Positions 37,159 to 45,855 of a DNA stretch of 64,000 bases are shown piece by piece. Numbering within the stretch: position 1 is the first letter of the stretch; each line of letters opens with the position of its first letter. The stretch is taken from NCBI RefSeq assembly GCF_900182985.1, contig NZ_FXUY01000001.1, positions 4,537,501-4,601,500 on the forward strand, written 5' to 3'. The notes beneath the pieces are model-generated. The model was not told where the DNA came from. It searched no databases and was given only the letters and a program-made list of their open reading frames with translations. Source of the stretch: Pseudomonas helmanticensis. Its GTDB lineage: Bacteria > Pseudomonadota > Gammaproteobacteria > Pseudomonadales > Pseudomonadaceae. A program made the position numbers and the translations under genes.

Positions 37159-38576
37159 TCGGCTGCGGCCAGCAGTTTGATCGCTGCCGCCCCCACCTTG
37201 CGTACCGCTTCTTCGATCAGCGCTGTCGGTTTGGCCGCGTAGTTCATCCGCAGGCAATTGCGGTACTTGCCCGAAGCGGAAAAGATGCTGCCGACGGCAA
37301 TCTGAACGCCTTGATCGTGCAACTCACGATTCAGTTTCAAGGTGTCGAAACCTTCCGGCAATTCGACCCACAGCATAAAGCTGCCTTGTGGTCGGCTGGC
37401 GCGGGTGCCGACAGGAAAGTACCGCGTGACCCAATCGATCATCATGTCGCGATTGCGCTGGTATTGCGTACGCATCCGCCGCAAATGCGGTTCGAAATGG
37501 CCGGCCTTGAGGAACTCGGCAATAGCGATCTGCGGCTGCGGCGCGGTCGATCCGGTGCTGATGTATTTCATGTGCAGCACGCGTTCCAGATAACGACCCG
37601 GAGCAACCCAGCCGATACGCAGCCCCGGTGCCAGAGTCTTGGAAAATGAACTGCAGAGCAGCACGCGGCCGTCTTCGTCGAAGGATTTGATCGTGCGCGG
37701 ACGCGGGTAGGTGTAGGCCAGTTCGCCATACACATCGTCTTCGATGATCGCCACGTCGAAACGCTGTGCGAGGTTGAGCAGGGCGCGTTTTCGCGACTCC
37801 GGCATGATGTAGCCGAGCGGGTTATTGCAGTTCGGGGTGAGTTGAATGACCTTGATCGGCCATTGCTCCAGCGCCAGTTCCAGCGCTTCGAGACTGATGC
37901 CAGTGAGCGGGTCGGTAGGAATTTCCAAGGCTTTCATGCCGAGGCCTTTCAACGTTTGCATGGCGCCGTGAAAGCTTGGCGAATCGACCGCGACAATGTC
38001 GCCCGGCTCGCAGATCGCGTGGATGCTGGTGGACAGCGCTTCGTGGCAACCGGTGGTGACCACCAGGTCGCTGGCGCTCAGCTGGCAGCCGGAATCGAGC
38101 ATCAACCGGGCGATCTGCTCACGCAGTTCGAGGGTGCCGTGGATGTTGTCGTAATACAGACCAGGCATGTCCTGGCGGCGGCTGATGCGGGCCAGCCCAC
38201 GCAGCAGCGGTTTCATGGTCGGCGAACTGATGTCGGGCATGCCGCGACCCAATTGCACGACGTCCTTGCGCGGCACCGCGCGAATCAATTCGAGCACCTG
38301 ATCCCACTGCGAAATTTCCACTGGCCGCTGCGCCGGACGACCCACGGCAGGCAGCTCCGGCAGCTCACGGCCGACCGGCACAAAGTAGCCGGACTTGGGT
38401 TTCGGCGTGGCCAGGCCGCTGTCTTCGAGCATGCGATAAGCCTGCTGCACCGTGCTCAGGCTGACGCCATGTTCTACGCTCAAGGCGCGCACCGACGGCA
38501 ACCGGTCACCTGGACGATAGAAGCCTTGTTCGATGCGCGTGCCGAGCAGTTCGGCGAGGTTCACATACAAAGTCAT
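37155..38576 (-). CDS. MocR-type PLP-dependent regulator/aminotransferase
   Basis: This 473-residue protein fuses a GntR-type winged HTH (residues about 5-70, 'FYRPGDRLPSVRALSVEHGVSLSTVQQAYRMLE') to a fold-type I aminotransferase domain. The PLP lysine lies in 'CSSFSKTLAPGLRIGWV', and the aspartate of the cofactor site in 'AIIEDDVYGELAY'. Proteins of this kind sense amino compounds through PLP and usually control an adjacent divergent gene, here the DUF1127 gene at 38756. The start at 38576 gives MTLYVNLAELLGTRIEQG. The divergent gap carries four copies of a candidate operator. Confidence 0.9.
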   Translation of the reverse strand: MTLYVNLAELLGTRIEQGFYRPGDRLPSVRALSVEHGVSLSTVQQAYRMLEDSGLATPKPKSGYFVPVGRELPELPAVGRPAQRPVEISQWDQVLELIRAVPRKDVVQLGRGMPDISSPTMKPLLRGLARISRRQDMPGLYYDNIHGTLELREQIARLMLDSGCQLSASDLVVTTGCHEALSTSIHAICEPGDIVAVDSPSFHGAMQTLKGLGMKALEIPTDPLTGISLEALELALEQWPIKVIQLTPNCNNPLGYIMPESRKRALLNLAQRFDVAIIEDDVYGELAYTYPRPRTIKSFDEDGRVLLCSSFSKTLAPGLRIGWVAPGRYLERVLHMKYISTGSTAPQPQIAIAEFLKAGHFEPHLRRMRTQYQRNRDMMIDWVTRYFPVGTRASRPQGSFMLWVELPEGFDTLKLNRELHDQGVQIAVGSIFSASGKYRNCLRMNYAAKPTALIEEAVRKVGAAAIKLLAAAD

Positions 38577-38611
38577 GGCACTGCCTCGATGCAGTTGATT
38601 CGTTAAACCAG

Positions 38612-38692
38612 TACAGATGCGTCAAAAATCGACAATTCAGACTCGGAAGCAGCAAATCTGTATGGAATTAATACAGATCCGTTGAATCTGTA
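38612..38692. promoter_or_regulatory. Four-copy operator array for the MocR regulator
   Basis: The heptamer TACAGAT or its complement ATCTGTA occurs four times: 38612 (+), 38656 (-), 38672 (+) and 38686 (-). The middle two form an inverted repeat, ATCTGTAT-N7-ATACAGAT. The array fills most of the gap between the MocR gene and the DUF1127 gene. Confidence 0.6.
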
Positions 38693-38755
38693 ATGCTTTT
38701 GCCGACCCGCGCATCATGGAATCTCTGGCTACCCAAGTAAACAGGAGCGACAAAA

Positions 38756-39001
38756 ATGAACGGCTTGAGCGATGTGCGGCTGACGTTACACAGTCAGGAA
38801 CTGGAGGCAGGGCAGAAGGACAATGCGTGGCATGCGGCGATGCGCAACGCGCCGTCCGGCCTGAGTCGCTGGGAACTGTTCTGGCATCGTCTGCACACAC
38901 GCAAGGCGTTGCTGAGCCTCACGCCGGACCAGCTCAAGGATATCGGGCTGACGCGTGAACAGGCGCTGGAGGAGGGGTTGAAGCCGTTCTGGCGGATCTG
39001 A
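38756..39001 (+). CDS. DUF1127 small protein
   Basis: This 81-residue Arg/Lys-rich protein has a C-terminal DUF1127 motif (RKALLSLTPDQLKDIGLT, then EQALEEGLKPFWR). DUF1127 proteins in alpha- and gamma-proteobacteria are linked to RNA turnover and phosphate or carbon metabolism, but the function here is unknown. AGGAG lies upstream with normal spacing. It is divergent from the MocR gene, which is its likely regulator. Confidence 0.88.
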   Translation: MNGLSDVRLTLHSQELEAGQKDNAWHAAMRNAPSGLSRWELFWHRLHTRKALLSLTPDQLKDIGLTREQALEEGLKPFWRI

Positions 39002-39009
39002 TAACCACT

Positions 39010-39114
39010 GATCGTTCCCACGCTCTGCGTGGGAACGCCGCCCCGGACGCTCCGCGTCCGCTGTGACGCAGAGCGTCACTGGATGCATTCCCACGCAGAG
39101 CGTGGGAACGATCA
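39010..39114. repeat. REP-like repeats, family C (composite)
   Basis: Outer arms GATCGTTCCCACGCTCTGCG and CGCAGAGCGTGGGAACGATC are inverted. Inner palindromes GGACGCTCCGCGTCC and GACGCAGAGCGTC lie between them. The unit lies between the convergent DUF1127 and oxidase genes. Confidence 0.88.
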
Positions 39115-39115
39115 A

Positions 39116-40426
39116 TCAGACCAACTCTTTCATCCGATGCCACAACATCCCCAACGCCAGCAGCGGCGAACGCAGATGCTTGCCGCCCGGGAAAGTGATG
39201 TGTGGCACCTTGGCAAACAGATCAAAGCCACCGCTGTGCTGGCCGCTGATCGCCTCGGCGAGCAACTTGCCCGCCAGGTGCGTGGCATTCACCCCGTGCC
39301 CGGAGTACGCCTGGGCGTAATACACGTTCGGTTGATCGGCGAGTCGGCCAATCTGCGGCAAACGGTTGGCGCCGATGCCGATCATGCCACCCCACTGATA
39401 GTCGATTTTCACCCCAGTGAGTTGCGGGAAGACTTCGAGCATCTTCGGCTGCATGTACGCCGCGATGTCTTTCGGATCACGTCCCGAATAATGGCAAGCA
39501 CCGCCAAACAGCAAGCGCCGGTCAGCCGAGAGTCGGTAGTAATCCAGCGCTACCCGCTGATCACACACCGCCATGTTCTGCGGCAGCAGGTTGTGCGCCT
39601 GTTCTTCGCTCAACGGTTCGGTGGCGATGATGTAGCTGCCGGCGGGCAGCACCTTGCCGCTGAGTTGCGGATTGAGATCATTCAGATAGGCGTTGCAGCC
39701 GAGCACCAGCGTCTTGGCGCGAACCGAACCCTGGGCCGTGTGCACTTTGACTTCGGGGCCATAGTCGATGCGGGTGACGGCAGAGTGTTCAAACAGTTTG
39801 ACGCCCAGTTGCTGCGCCGCTGCCGCTTCGCCCAACGCCAGGTTGAGCGGATGCAGATGCCCGGAACCCATGTCGATCAATCCACCGATATAGCGTTTGG
39901 AACCGACTACGCTGTGCATCTCGCTGGCTTGCAGCAAACGGGTTTCGTAGCGATAACCGAGGCTGCGCAGTTCTTCGGCGTCTTCGGCAAAACCTGCAAG
40001 GTCGCTGGGCTTGTTGGCGAGATCGCAGTAGCCCCAGGTCAGGTCGCAGGCAATCTGAAAACGCTCGACGCGCTGGCGGACGATTTCCACCGCTTCCAGG
40101 CCCATCAGTTTCATCTCGCGTACGCCGTCGCTGCCGATGACATTGGCGAACTGATCGAGGCCATGGCCGACCCCGCGAATCAGCTGGCCGCCATTGCGAC
40201 CGCTGGCGCCCCAGCCGATCTTGTGCGCTTCCAGCAACACCACGCTGAGGCCGCGTTCGGCCAGTTCCAGTGCCGTGTTCAACCCGGAAAAGCCGCCACC
40301 GACCACGCAGACGTCGGCCACCACGTCACCTTGCAGCAGCGGACGATCCGGTTGCGGCAAGCTGCTGGCGGCGTAGTAAGAGGCAACGTGGGGTTGGCTC
40401 GCGGGGGTGTCGGCGCGGGCGGTCAT
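39116..40426 (-). CDS. FAD-dependent oxidoreductase, PuuB/PauB-like
   Basis: This 436-residue DAO-family flavoprotein has the dinucleotide site VCVVGGGFSGLNTALELAE, 'IGWGASGRNGGQ', the typical gamma-glutamylputrescine oxidase stretch, and a C-terminal 'AQAYSGHGVNATHLAG'. By family it should oxidise a gamma-glutamylated polyamine to the aldehyde, the step before PauC. ATGs at 40435, 40432 and 40426 are all possible. The last is preferred because CAGGA sits about 8 nt before it. D-amino acid dehydrogenases are relatives, but dadA is separate at 41735. Confidence 0.85.
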   Translation of the reverse strand: MTARADTPASQPHVASYYAASSLPQPDRPLLQGDVVADVCVVGGGFSGLNTALELAERGLSVVLLEAHKIGWGASGRNGGQLIRGVGHGLDQFANVIGSDGVREMKLMGLEAVEIVRQRVERFQIACDLTWGYCDLANKPSDLAGFAEDAEELRSLGYRYETRLLQASEMHSVVGSKRYIGGLIDMGSGHLHPLNLALGEAAAAQQLGVKLFEHSAVTRIDYGPEVKVHTAQGSVRAKTLVLGCNAYLNDLNPQLSGKVLPAGSYIIATEPLSEEQAHNLLPQNMAVCDQRVALDYYRLSADRRLLFGGACHYSGRDPKDIAAYMQPKMLEVFPQLTGVKIDYQWGGMIGIGANRLPQIGRLADQPNVYYAQAYSGHGVNATHLAGKLLAEAISGQHSGGFDLFAKVPHITFPGGKHLRSPLLALGMLWHRMKELV

Positions 40427-40574
40427 GGGCATCATCCTGAGGCTTGGGTGTCGAGAAAATTTGACGGAGCATAAGCCGCGCGCCCGAACGCGGGCAACAC
40501 TGGTCGGCCCGCGGTGTCTGGATCACGGCTTTTGCGGCACAATTGCCGTCTATTTCACCTTGGTTACCGTTTCG

Positions 40575-40928
40575 ATGAGCTGCAACAGCCAGACAGTCCG
40601 CACCTTGCGCCAGCAGATCCCCTCGTTCGAGTGCGTGCCCGGCTGCCACGATTGCTGCGGGCCGGTGACCACCTCGCCGGAAGAAATGTCGCGCCTGCCG
40701 CGCAAGACCCGCGCCGAACAGGATGCGGCGATGGATGAGCTGAACTGTGTGCACCTGGGGCCGAATGGCTGCACGGTGTATGAGGAGCGGCCGCTGATTT
40801 GCCGGTTGTTCGGCACGACCAAAACCTTGCCTTGCCCGAATGAGCGGCGGCCGGTTGAACTGATTCATCCGCGGGTCGAGAAGCAGATTTTCGAGTACAT
40901 GGCGGCGAATCGGCAGGTGTTGGTTTAA
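40575..40928 (+). CDS. YkgJ family cysteine cluster protein
   Basis: This 117-residue protein has the YkgJ/UPF0153 Cys pattern: 'CVPGCHDCCG' near the N-terminus, then 'LNCVHLGPNGCTVYEERPLI' with a following 'CRLFG', and a late Cys. These probably bind zinc or an iron-sulfur cluster. Function is unknown. The ATG at 40575 gives MSCNSQTVRTL; the frame is open from 40407 but that part overlaps the divergent oxidase start. It is followed by a half repeat of family A fused to a family C repeat. Confidence 0.82.
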   Translation: MSCNSQTVRTLRQQIPSFECVPGCHDCCGPVTTSPEEMSRLPRKTRAEQDAAMDELNCVHLGPNGCTVYEERPLICRLFGTTKTLPCPNERRPVELIHPRVEKQIFEYMAANRQVLV

Positions 40929-40959
40929 AAGATCGCAGCCTTCGGCAGCTCCTACAGAG
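40927..40959. repeat. REP-like repeat, family A, single arm
   Basis: One arm only (AAAGATCGCAGCCTTCGGCA...). The matching inverted arm has been replaced by the family C unit that begins 13 nt later. Confidence 0.8.
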
Positions 40960-40971
40960 AAATGCATTCAT

Positions 40972-41080
40972 GATCGTTCCCACGCTCTGCGTGGGAATGC
41001 AGCCCGGGACGCTCTGCGTCCCAAATGCCGAACGCGGAGCGTCCGAAGAGGCATTCCCACGCAAAGCGTGGGAACGATCG
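40972..41080. repeat. REP-like repeats, family C (composite)
   Basis: Outer arms GATCGTTCCCACGCTCTGCG and CGCAAAGCGTGGGAACGATC are inverted, with GGGACGCTCTGCGTCCC inside. It is the same design as at 39010-39114 and again lies between convergent genes. Confidence 0.88.
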
Positions 41081-41089
41081 TCGCGGTGC

Positions 41090-41578
41090 TCAGTCCGGAA
41101 TCGGCAGGCTCAAGCTCTCCTTAACCTCTTCCATGACGATATAACTCTTCGACTCCCGCACATGCGGCAGCTTCAGCAGAATGTCGCCCAGCAGCTTGCG
41201 GTACGAGGCCATCTCGGAAATCCGCGCCTTCACCAGGTAATCGAAATCCCCTGACACCAAATGACATTCCAGTACGTGCGGCAATTTCAGCACCGCGCGG
41301 CGGAACTCCTCGAAGGTGTCGCCGGATTTGTAGTCGAGGCTGATCTCGACGAACACCAGCAAGCTACCCTTCAAATGCTGCGGGTTCAGCCGGGCGTTGT
41401 AGCCCATGATGATGCCTTCGCGCTCCAGACGTCGCACTCGCTCGGTGCACGGCGTGGTGGAGAGACCGACCTTTTCCCCAAGTTCGGTAAAGGAAATCCG
41501 CCCGTCCGCCTGCAGGATCCGCAAGATGTTGCGGTCGATCTTGTCCAGCTCACGTTTGGTCTGAGTGTTGGTACGCAT
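41090..41578 (-). CDS. dadR: Lrp/AsnC regulator DadR
   Basis: This 162-residue regulator has an N-terminal HTH (residues about 10-60; 'ILRILQADGRISFTELGEKVG', then 'STTPCTERVRRLE') and a C-terminal RAM ligand domain ('HLVSGDFDYLVKARI'). It is divergent from dadA, the setting of the Lrp-like activator DadR, which responds to alanine in pseudomonads. The ATG at 41578 gives MRTNTQTKRELDKIDRNIL. The 156-nt gap to dadA is AT-rich (TATATAG, runs of T), as expected for Lrp binding, and contains AACAACAG near 41692, similar to a Crc/Hfq target. Confidence 0.9.
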   Translation of the reverse strand: MRTNTQTKRELDKIDRNILRILQADGRISFTELGEKVGLSTTPCTERVRRLEREGIIMGYNARLNPQHLKGSLLVFVEISLDYKSGDTFEEFRRAVLKLPHVLECHLVSGDFDYLVKARISEMASYRKLLGDILLKLPHVRESKSYIVMEEVKESLSLPIPD

Positions 41579-41734
41579 AGGGGATGCGCCTCCGTGAAAA
41601 GGGTTTTTGCCGAGAATTGTCGCCAAATATAGGCGCTTATATAGTGAAAAGCACTGGCATTTCTTTTTTACACTGCGCGCATCATTGCTCTAACAACAGA
41701 CGTACGCGGCCCTGCCGCGATGAGGGATACAAAA

Positions 41735-43039
41735 ATGCGCGTAATGGTCTTGGGTAGCGGCGTCATCGGTACCGCCAGTGCTTACTATCTGGCCCGTGCC
41801 GGGTTTGAAGTGGTGGTGGTCGACCGGCAGCCTGCTGCGGCCATGGAGACCAGTTTCGCCAACGCCGGCCAGGTCTCGCCGGGCTACGCCTCGCCGTGGG
41901 CCGCGCCGGGCGTGCCGCTGAAGGCGATCAAGTGGCTGCTGCAACGCCACGCCCCTCTCGCGATCAAGGCCACCGCCGACATCGACCAGTACCTGTGGAT
42001 GGCGCAGATGCTGCGCAACTGCACCGCCAACCGTTACGCGGTGAACAAGGAACGCATGGTGCGCCTGTCCGAGTACAGCCGCGACTGCCTCGACGAATTG
42101 CGCGCCGAAACCGGCATCGCCTACGAAGGCCGCAGCCTCGGTACGACCCAGCTGTTCCGCACTCAGGCGCAGCTTGACGGCGCCGCCAAAGACATCGCCG
42201 TGCTGAAAGAATCCGGCGTGCCGTTTGAACTGCTCGACCGCGCCGGCATTGCCCGCGTCGAGCCGGCGCTGGCCAGCGTCACCGACATCCTCGCCGGTGC
42301 CCTGCGCCTGCCGAACGACCAGACTGGCGACTGCCAGATGTTCACCACGCGTCTCGCCGAAATGGCCGTGAAGCTCGGTGTCGAATTCCGCTTCGGCCAG
42401 GACATCCAGAAACTCGACTACGCCGGTGATCGCATCAACGGCGTGTGGATCGACGGCAAGCTGGAAACCGCTGACCGCTACGTGCTGGCCCTCGGCAGCT
42501 ACTCGCCGCAAGTGCTCAAGCCGCTGGGCATCAAAGCCCCGGTGTATCCGCTCAAGGGTTACTCGCTGACCGTGCCGATCACCAATCCGGCAATGGCGCC
42601 GACCTCGACCATTCTCGACGAGACCTACAAGGTCGCGATCACCCGTTTCGACAACCGCATCCGCGTTGGCGGCATGGCCGAGATCGCCGGTTTTGACCTG
42701 TCGCTGAACCCGCGTCGACGCGAAACCCTGGAGATGATCGTCAACGACCTTTATCCTCAGGGCGGCAATCTGGCCGAGGCGAGTTTCTGGACCGGCCTGC
42801 GTCCGACCACGCCGGATGGCACGCCGATCGTTGGCGCCACGCCGTTCAAGAATCTGTTCCTCAACACCGGTCACGGCACCCTCGGTTGGACCATGGCGTG
42901 CGGTTCCGGTCGTTTGCTGGCCGACCTGATGGCGAAGAAAAAGCCGCAGATCAGCGCCGAAGGCCTCGATATTTCCCGTTACGGCAACAAAATTCAGGAG
43001 TCCGCAAAACATGTCAATCCAGCGCCAGCTCACCAATGA
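41735..43039 (+). CDS. dadA: D-amino acid dehydrogenase small subunit DadA
   Basis: This 434-residue membrane-associated flavoprotein deaminates D-alanine and other D-amino acids, passing electrons to the respiratory chain. The FAD site is [19 protein letters not shown] (residues 6-24). Conserved '[22 protein letters not shown]' (here beginning METSFANAG) and the C-terminal '[17 protein letters not shown]' are typical. The ATG at 41735 has GAGGG at 41722-41726; an ATG at 41720 is a less likely alternative. Its end overlaps the following RidA-like gene by 29 nt. Confidence 0.95.
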   Translation: MRVMVLGSGVIGTASAYYLARAGFEVVVVDRQPAAAMETSFANAGQVSPGYASPWAAPGVPLKAIKWLLQRHAPLAIKATADIDQYLWMAQMLRNCTANRYAVNKERMVRLSEYSRDCLDELRAETGIAYEGRSLGTTQLFRTQAQLDGAAKDIAVLKESGVPFELLDRAGIARVEPALASVTDILAGALRLPNDQTGDCQMFTTRLAEMAVKLGVEFRFGQDIQKLDYAGDRINGVWIDGKLETADRYVLALGSYSPQVLKPLGIKAPVYPLKGYSLTVPITNPAMAPTSTILDETYKVAITRFDNRIRVGGMAEIAGFDLSLNPRRRETLEMIVNDLYPQGGNLAEASFWTGLRPTTPDGTPIVGATPFKNLFLNTGHGTLGWTMACGSGRLLADLMAKKKPQISAEGLDISRYGNKIQESAKHVNPAPAHQ

Positions 43040-43364
43040 GCGCATGAGTCAGATCGTCAGCCACAACGGCACCGTGTATCTGGCCGGGCAGGTCGGCGAC
43101 GACTTCGACGCCGGGATTGAACAGCAGACCCGCGACGTGTTGGCCAACATCGAGCGTTTGCTTGATCTGGCTGGTACCGACAAACAGCACCTGTTGTCGG
43201 CGACGATTTACCTGAACGACATCGAGGCGCACTTCGCCGGGATGAACTCGGTGTGGGATCAGTGGCTGCCGAAAGGCGCAGCCCCGGCCCGCGCCACCGT
43301 CGAAGCAAAAATGGCCAAGCCGAGCATTCTGGTAGAAATCTCTATCGTCGCCGCGCTGCCGTAA
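43011..43364 (+). CDS. RidA-family protein of the alanine catabolic unit
   Basis: This 117-residue YjgF/RidA homologue has '[17 protein letters not shown]', '[17 protein letters not shown]' and '[20 protein letters not shown]', with the active-site Arg in PARATVE. It is more distant from canonical RidA than the copy at 10303 and belongs to a subgroup linked to dadA. DadA releases 2-imino acids, so an imine deaminase here is a logical partner. CAGGAG precedes the ATG, and the gene overlaps dadA by 29 nt, indicating coupling. Confidence 0.9.
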   Translation: MSIQRQLTNERMSQIVSHNGTVYLAGQVGDDFDAGIEQQTRDVLANIERLLDLAGTDKQHLLSATIYLNDIEAHFAGMNSVWDQWLPKGAAPARATVEAKMAKPSILVEISIVAALP

Positions 43365-43458
43365 CGGTTGTAAAGATCCCTCTCCCGGCGCTGTTGGCGG
43401 TTCACGTCGTCAGTCGGCGCCGGTTTTTATTCCCATGACCGCCTAGAAGTCTGCCGCC

Positions 43459-44532
43459 ATGCGTCCTGCCCGTGCCCTGATCGACCTTCAAGCCCTGCGC
43501 CACAACTATCGAATTGCCCGCGAAGTCACCGGCGCCAAGGCGCTTGCGGTGATCAAGGCCGATGCCTACGGCCATGGCGCGGTGCGTTGCGCCCAGGCGC
43601 TGGAAGCCGAGGCCGATGGTTTTGCCGTCGCCTGCATCGAGGAAGCGCTGGAGCTGCGCGCCGCCGGCATTCGTGCGCCGGTGTTGTTGCTGGAAGGGAT
43701 TTTCGAGGCCGATGAGCTGGCGCTGATCGTCGAGCATGATTTCTGGACGGTGGTGCACTCGCTCTGGCAGCTCGAAGCTATCGAGCAGGCCGCGCTGAGC
43801 AAGCCGATCACGGTGTGGCTGAAGCTTGATTCGGGCATGCACCGCGTCGGTCTGCACCCCAAGGATTACGCGGTGGCCTATCAGCGTCTGCTGGCCAGCG
43901 GCAAAGTGGCGAAAATCGTCTTGATGAGCCACTTCGCCCGCGCCGATGAACTGCACGCGCAGAGCAGCACCGAACAAGTGGCGGTGTTTGAAGCGGCGCG
44001 TCAGGGCCTGGCGGCGGAAGTCAGCCTGCGCAATTCGCCTGCCGTACTCGGCTGGCCGCAGATTCACAGCGACTGGGTGCGCCCGGGCATCATGCTTTAC
44101 GGCGCGACCCCGTTCGAAGAAGCCAACGCCGTGGCCGATCGTCTGCAACCGGTGATGACTCTGGAATCGAAAGTCATCTGCGTGCGTGAACTGCCGGCCG
44201 GTGAGCCTGTCGGTTACGGCGCCAAGTTTATCACCGACAAACCGATGCGTATCGGCGTGGTCGCCATGGGTTACGCCGACGGCTACCCGCGTCAGGCGCC
44301 GACCGGTACACCGGTTTTGGTGGCTGGCAAGCGCAGTCGCATTCTCGGTCGCGTATCGATGGACATGCTGTGCATCGACCTGACTGATGTGCCGGAAGCC
44401 GACCTCGCTTCGCCTGTCGAACTGTGGGGCAAAAACATCCTCGCCAGCGAAGTGGCGCAGTGGGCCGACACTATTCCGTACCAGATTTTCTGCAACCTGC
44501 GCCGGGTGCCAAGGCTCTATTCCGAGGGTTGA
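43459..44532 (+). CDS. dadX: Catabolic alanine racemase DadX
   Basis: This 357-residue fold-type III PLP enzyme interconverts L- and D-alanine. The PLP lysine is K33 in '[14 protein letters not shown]'. The second catalytic Tyr lies in '[10 protein letters not shown]', and '[14 protein letters not shown]' is the family core. As the third gene after dadA and the RidA-like gene it is the catabolic racemase feeding D-alanine to DadA, rather than the biosynthetic Alr. Confidence 0.95.
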   Translation: MRPARALIDLQALRHNYRIAREVTGAKALAVIKADAYGHGAVRCAQALEAEADGFAVACIEEALELRAAGIRAPVLLLEGIFEADELALIVEHDFWTVVHSLWQLEAIEQAALSKPITVWLKLDSGMHRVGLHPKDYAVAYQRLLASGKVAKIVLMSHFARADELHAQSSTEQVAVFEAARQGLAAEVSLRNSPAVLGWPQIHSDWVRPGIMLYGATPFEEANAVADRLQPVMTLESKVICVRELPAGEPVGYGAKFITDKPMRIGVVAMGYADGYPRQAPTGTPVLVAGKRSRILGRVSMDMLCIDLTDVPEADLASPVELWGKNILASEVAQWADTIPYQIFCNLRRVPRLYSEG

Positions 44533-44551
44533 CGCCGCTGCGGGGGCCAAG

Positions 44552-44604
44552 TGTTGTAAATACTGAACGCTGTCGCCATGATAACGCTCAATATTCTTAC
44601 AACA
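44552..44604. promoter_or_regulatory. Candidate PauR autoregulatory operator
   Basis: TGTTGTAA (44552-44559) and TTACAACA (44597-44604) are exact 8-bp inverted copies 45 bp apart, about four helical turns, directly upstream of pauR. The second copy ends 16 nt before the start codon. Binding by PauR is inferred. Confidence 0.4.
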
Positions 44605-44620
44605 TCAGGAGGCTCGCGCC

Positions 44621-45169
44621 TTGGACGTCGGTGAACGACTGCAATCGATCCGCAAGCTCAAAGGGCTTTCCCAGCGTGAACTCGCCAAACGCGCGGGCGT
44701 CACCAACAGCACCATTTCGATGATCGAAAAGAACAGCGTCAGCCCTTCGATCAGTTCGCTGAGGAAGGTTCTGGGCGGGATTCCCATGTCCATGGTCGAA
44801 TTCTTTTCCGAAGAAATCCTGCAGGAAATTCCGACCCAGATCGTCTACAAGGCCAACGAGCTGATCGACATTTCCGACGGCGCCGTGACCATGAAACTGG
44901 TCGGCCGCGCGCACCCCAGCCGAGCCATCGCGTTTCTCAATGAAATCTACCCGCCAGGCGCCGATACCGGCGAAGAAATGCTCACCCATGAAGGCGAGGA
45001 AACCGGGATTCTGGTGGAGGGTCGCCTGGAACTGGTGGTGGGTCTGGAAACTTTTATTCTCGAAGCCGGCGACAGCTACTACTTTGAAAGTACCAAGCCG
45101 CATCGTTTCCGTAATCCGTTCGACTTGCCTGCGCGACTAATCAGCGCAGCCACGCCGGCGAATTTCTAA
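44621..45169 (+). CDS. pauR: XRE-cupin repressor PauR
   Basis: This 182-residue regulator has an N-terminal XRE/Cro HTH ('RLQSIRKLKGLSQRELAKRA', then GVTNSTISMIEKN) and a C-terminal cupin_2 domain ('GVEGRLELVVG'-type, here ILVEGRLELVVGLET, with 'EAGDSYYFESTKPHRFRNP'). It matches PuuR/PauR, which represses gamma-glutamyl-polyamine catabolic genes until putrescine or cadaverine is present. The start is a TTG preceded by AGGAGG at 9-nt spacing. It follows dadX, as in P. aeruginosa from memory. Confidence 0.9.
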   Translation: MDVGERLQSIRKLKGLSQRELAKRAGVTNSTISMIEKNSVSPSISSLRKVLGGIPMSMVEFFSEEILQEIPTQIVYKANELIDISDGAVTMKLVGRAHPSRAIAFLNEIYPPGADTGEEMLTHEGEETGILVEGRLELVVGLETFILEAGDSYYFESTKPHRFRNPFDLPARLISAATPANF

Positions 45170-45225
45170 ACCAAGAGGCGCCAGGCCATTACGGCAAAGG
45201 CACCCAAGCTGTTTTACCGATGCGC

Positions 45226-45255
45226 AACAAGACCCCTTTAATAATGGGGTTGTTT
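45226..45255 (+). terminator. Terminator after pauR
   Basis: AACAAGACCCC and GGGGTTGTT pair around TTTAATAAT, with a short T run. It lies 57 nt after the pauR stop. Confidence 0.65.
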
Positions 45256-45281
45256 CAGTGTGGCGGGCTACCCGCTATACT
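45253..45281 (+). promoter_or_regulatory. Probable cycB promoter
   Basis: A good -10 (TATACT, 45276-45281) lies 17 nt after a weak -35 (TTTCAG, 45253-45258), immediately downstream of the pauR terminator. Confidence 0.45.
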
Positions 45282-45339
45282 TGCGCCCGCCTGCGAACCG
45301 TGGCCGCAGGCGTGAATAGCCACCATTGAGGGTGAACGC

Positions 45340-45768
45340 GTGAATCTAATTATGAAAATGCTGGCTGCACCAGCAACCGTATTGGCCCTCTGGGCTGTCA
45401 GCGCTCAAGCTGCGACGAATGACGACATTGCCAAACGCCTCGAGCCTGTCGGCCAGGTGTGTGTTCAAGGGCAGGAATGCAAGGGGATGGAAGTGGCGGC
45501 AACCGCCGGCGGCGGTGGCGGGGCCAAGACTCCGGACGAAGTGATTGCCAAACATTGCAACGCTTGCCACGGTACCGGCCTGTTGGGCGCACCGAAAATC
45601 GGTGACGCGGCAGCCTGGAAAGACCGTGCCGATCACCAGGGCGGCCTCGACGGTCTGCTGGCCAAGGCCATTACCGGCCTGAACGCGATGCCGCCGAAAG
45701 GCACCTGCGCTGACTGCTCGGATGACGAGCTCAAAGGCGCTATCCAGAAAATGTCCGGCCTGAAATAA
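45340..45768 (+). CDS. cycB: Cytochrome c5 family protein
   Basis: This 142-residue periplasmic monohaem cytochrome has a signal peptide (MNLIMKMLAAPATVLALWAVSAQAA) and CNACH (Cys73-Cys76-His77). The axial Met probably lies in 'LNAMPPKGTC'. A second Cys pair, CADC near the end, is the structural disulfide typical of cytochrome c5. The GTG at 45340 is preferred because GAGGGT lies 7 nt upstream; an internal ATG at 45352 is too far from it. A Gly-rich linker precedes the haem domain. It is followed by a strong terminator. Confidence 0.9.
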   Translation: MNLIMKMLAAPATVLALWAVSAQAATNDDIAKRLEPVGQVCVQGQECKGMEVAATAGGGGGAKTPDEVIAKHCNACHGTGLLGAPKIGDAAAWKDRADHQGGLDGLLAKAITGLNAMPPKGTCADCSDDELKGAIQKMSGLK

Positions 45769-45783
45769 GCCGCGCTTCTGACG

Positions 45784-45811
45784 AAAAAAACCGTCTCCGG
45801 ACGGTTTTTTT
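45784..45811 (+). terminator. Rho-independent terminator after cycB
   Basis: AAAAAAACCGTC and GACGGTTTTTTT form a stem with TCCG in the loop, followed by T residues. Confidence 0.92.
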
Positions 45812-45855
45812 GTGCCTGCGATTCAAGAGCCCCTCATCGGAACGCCGCCCGCCCA

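Noticed and set aside
38786..39143. Minus-strand frames across the DUF1127 gene and the family C repeat
   Set aside because: They are made largely of repeat sequence and antisense to the DUF1127 motif.
41690..43045. Long open frame (451 codons) on the minus strand
   Set aside because: It is antisense to dadA, with no recognisable motif and no ribosome binding site.
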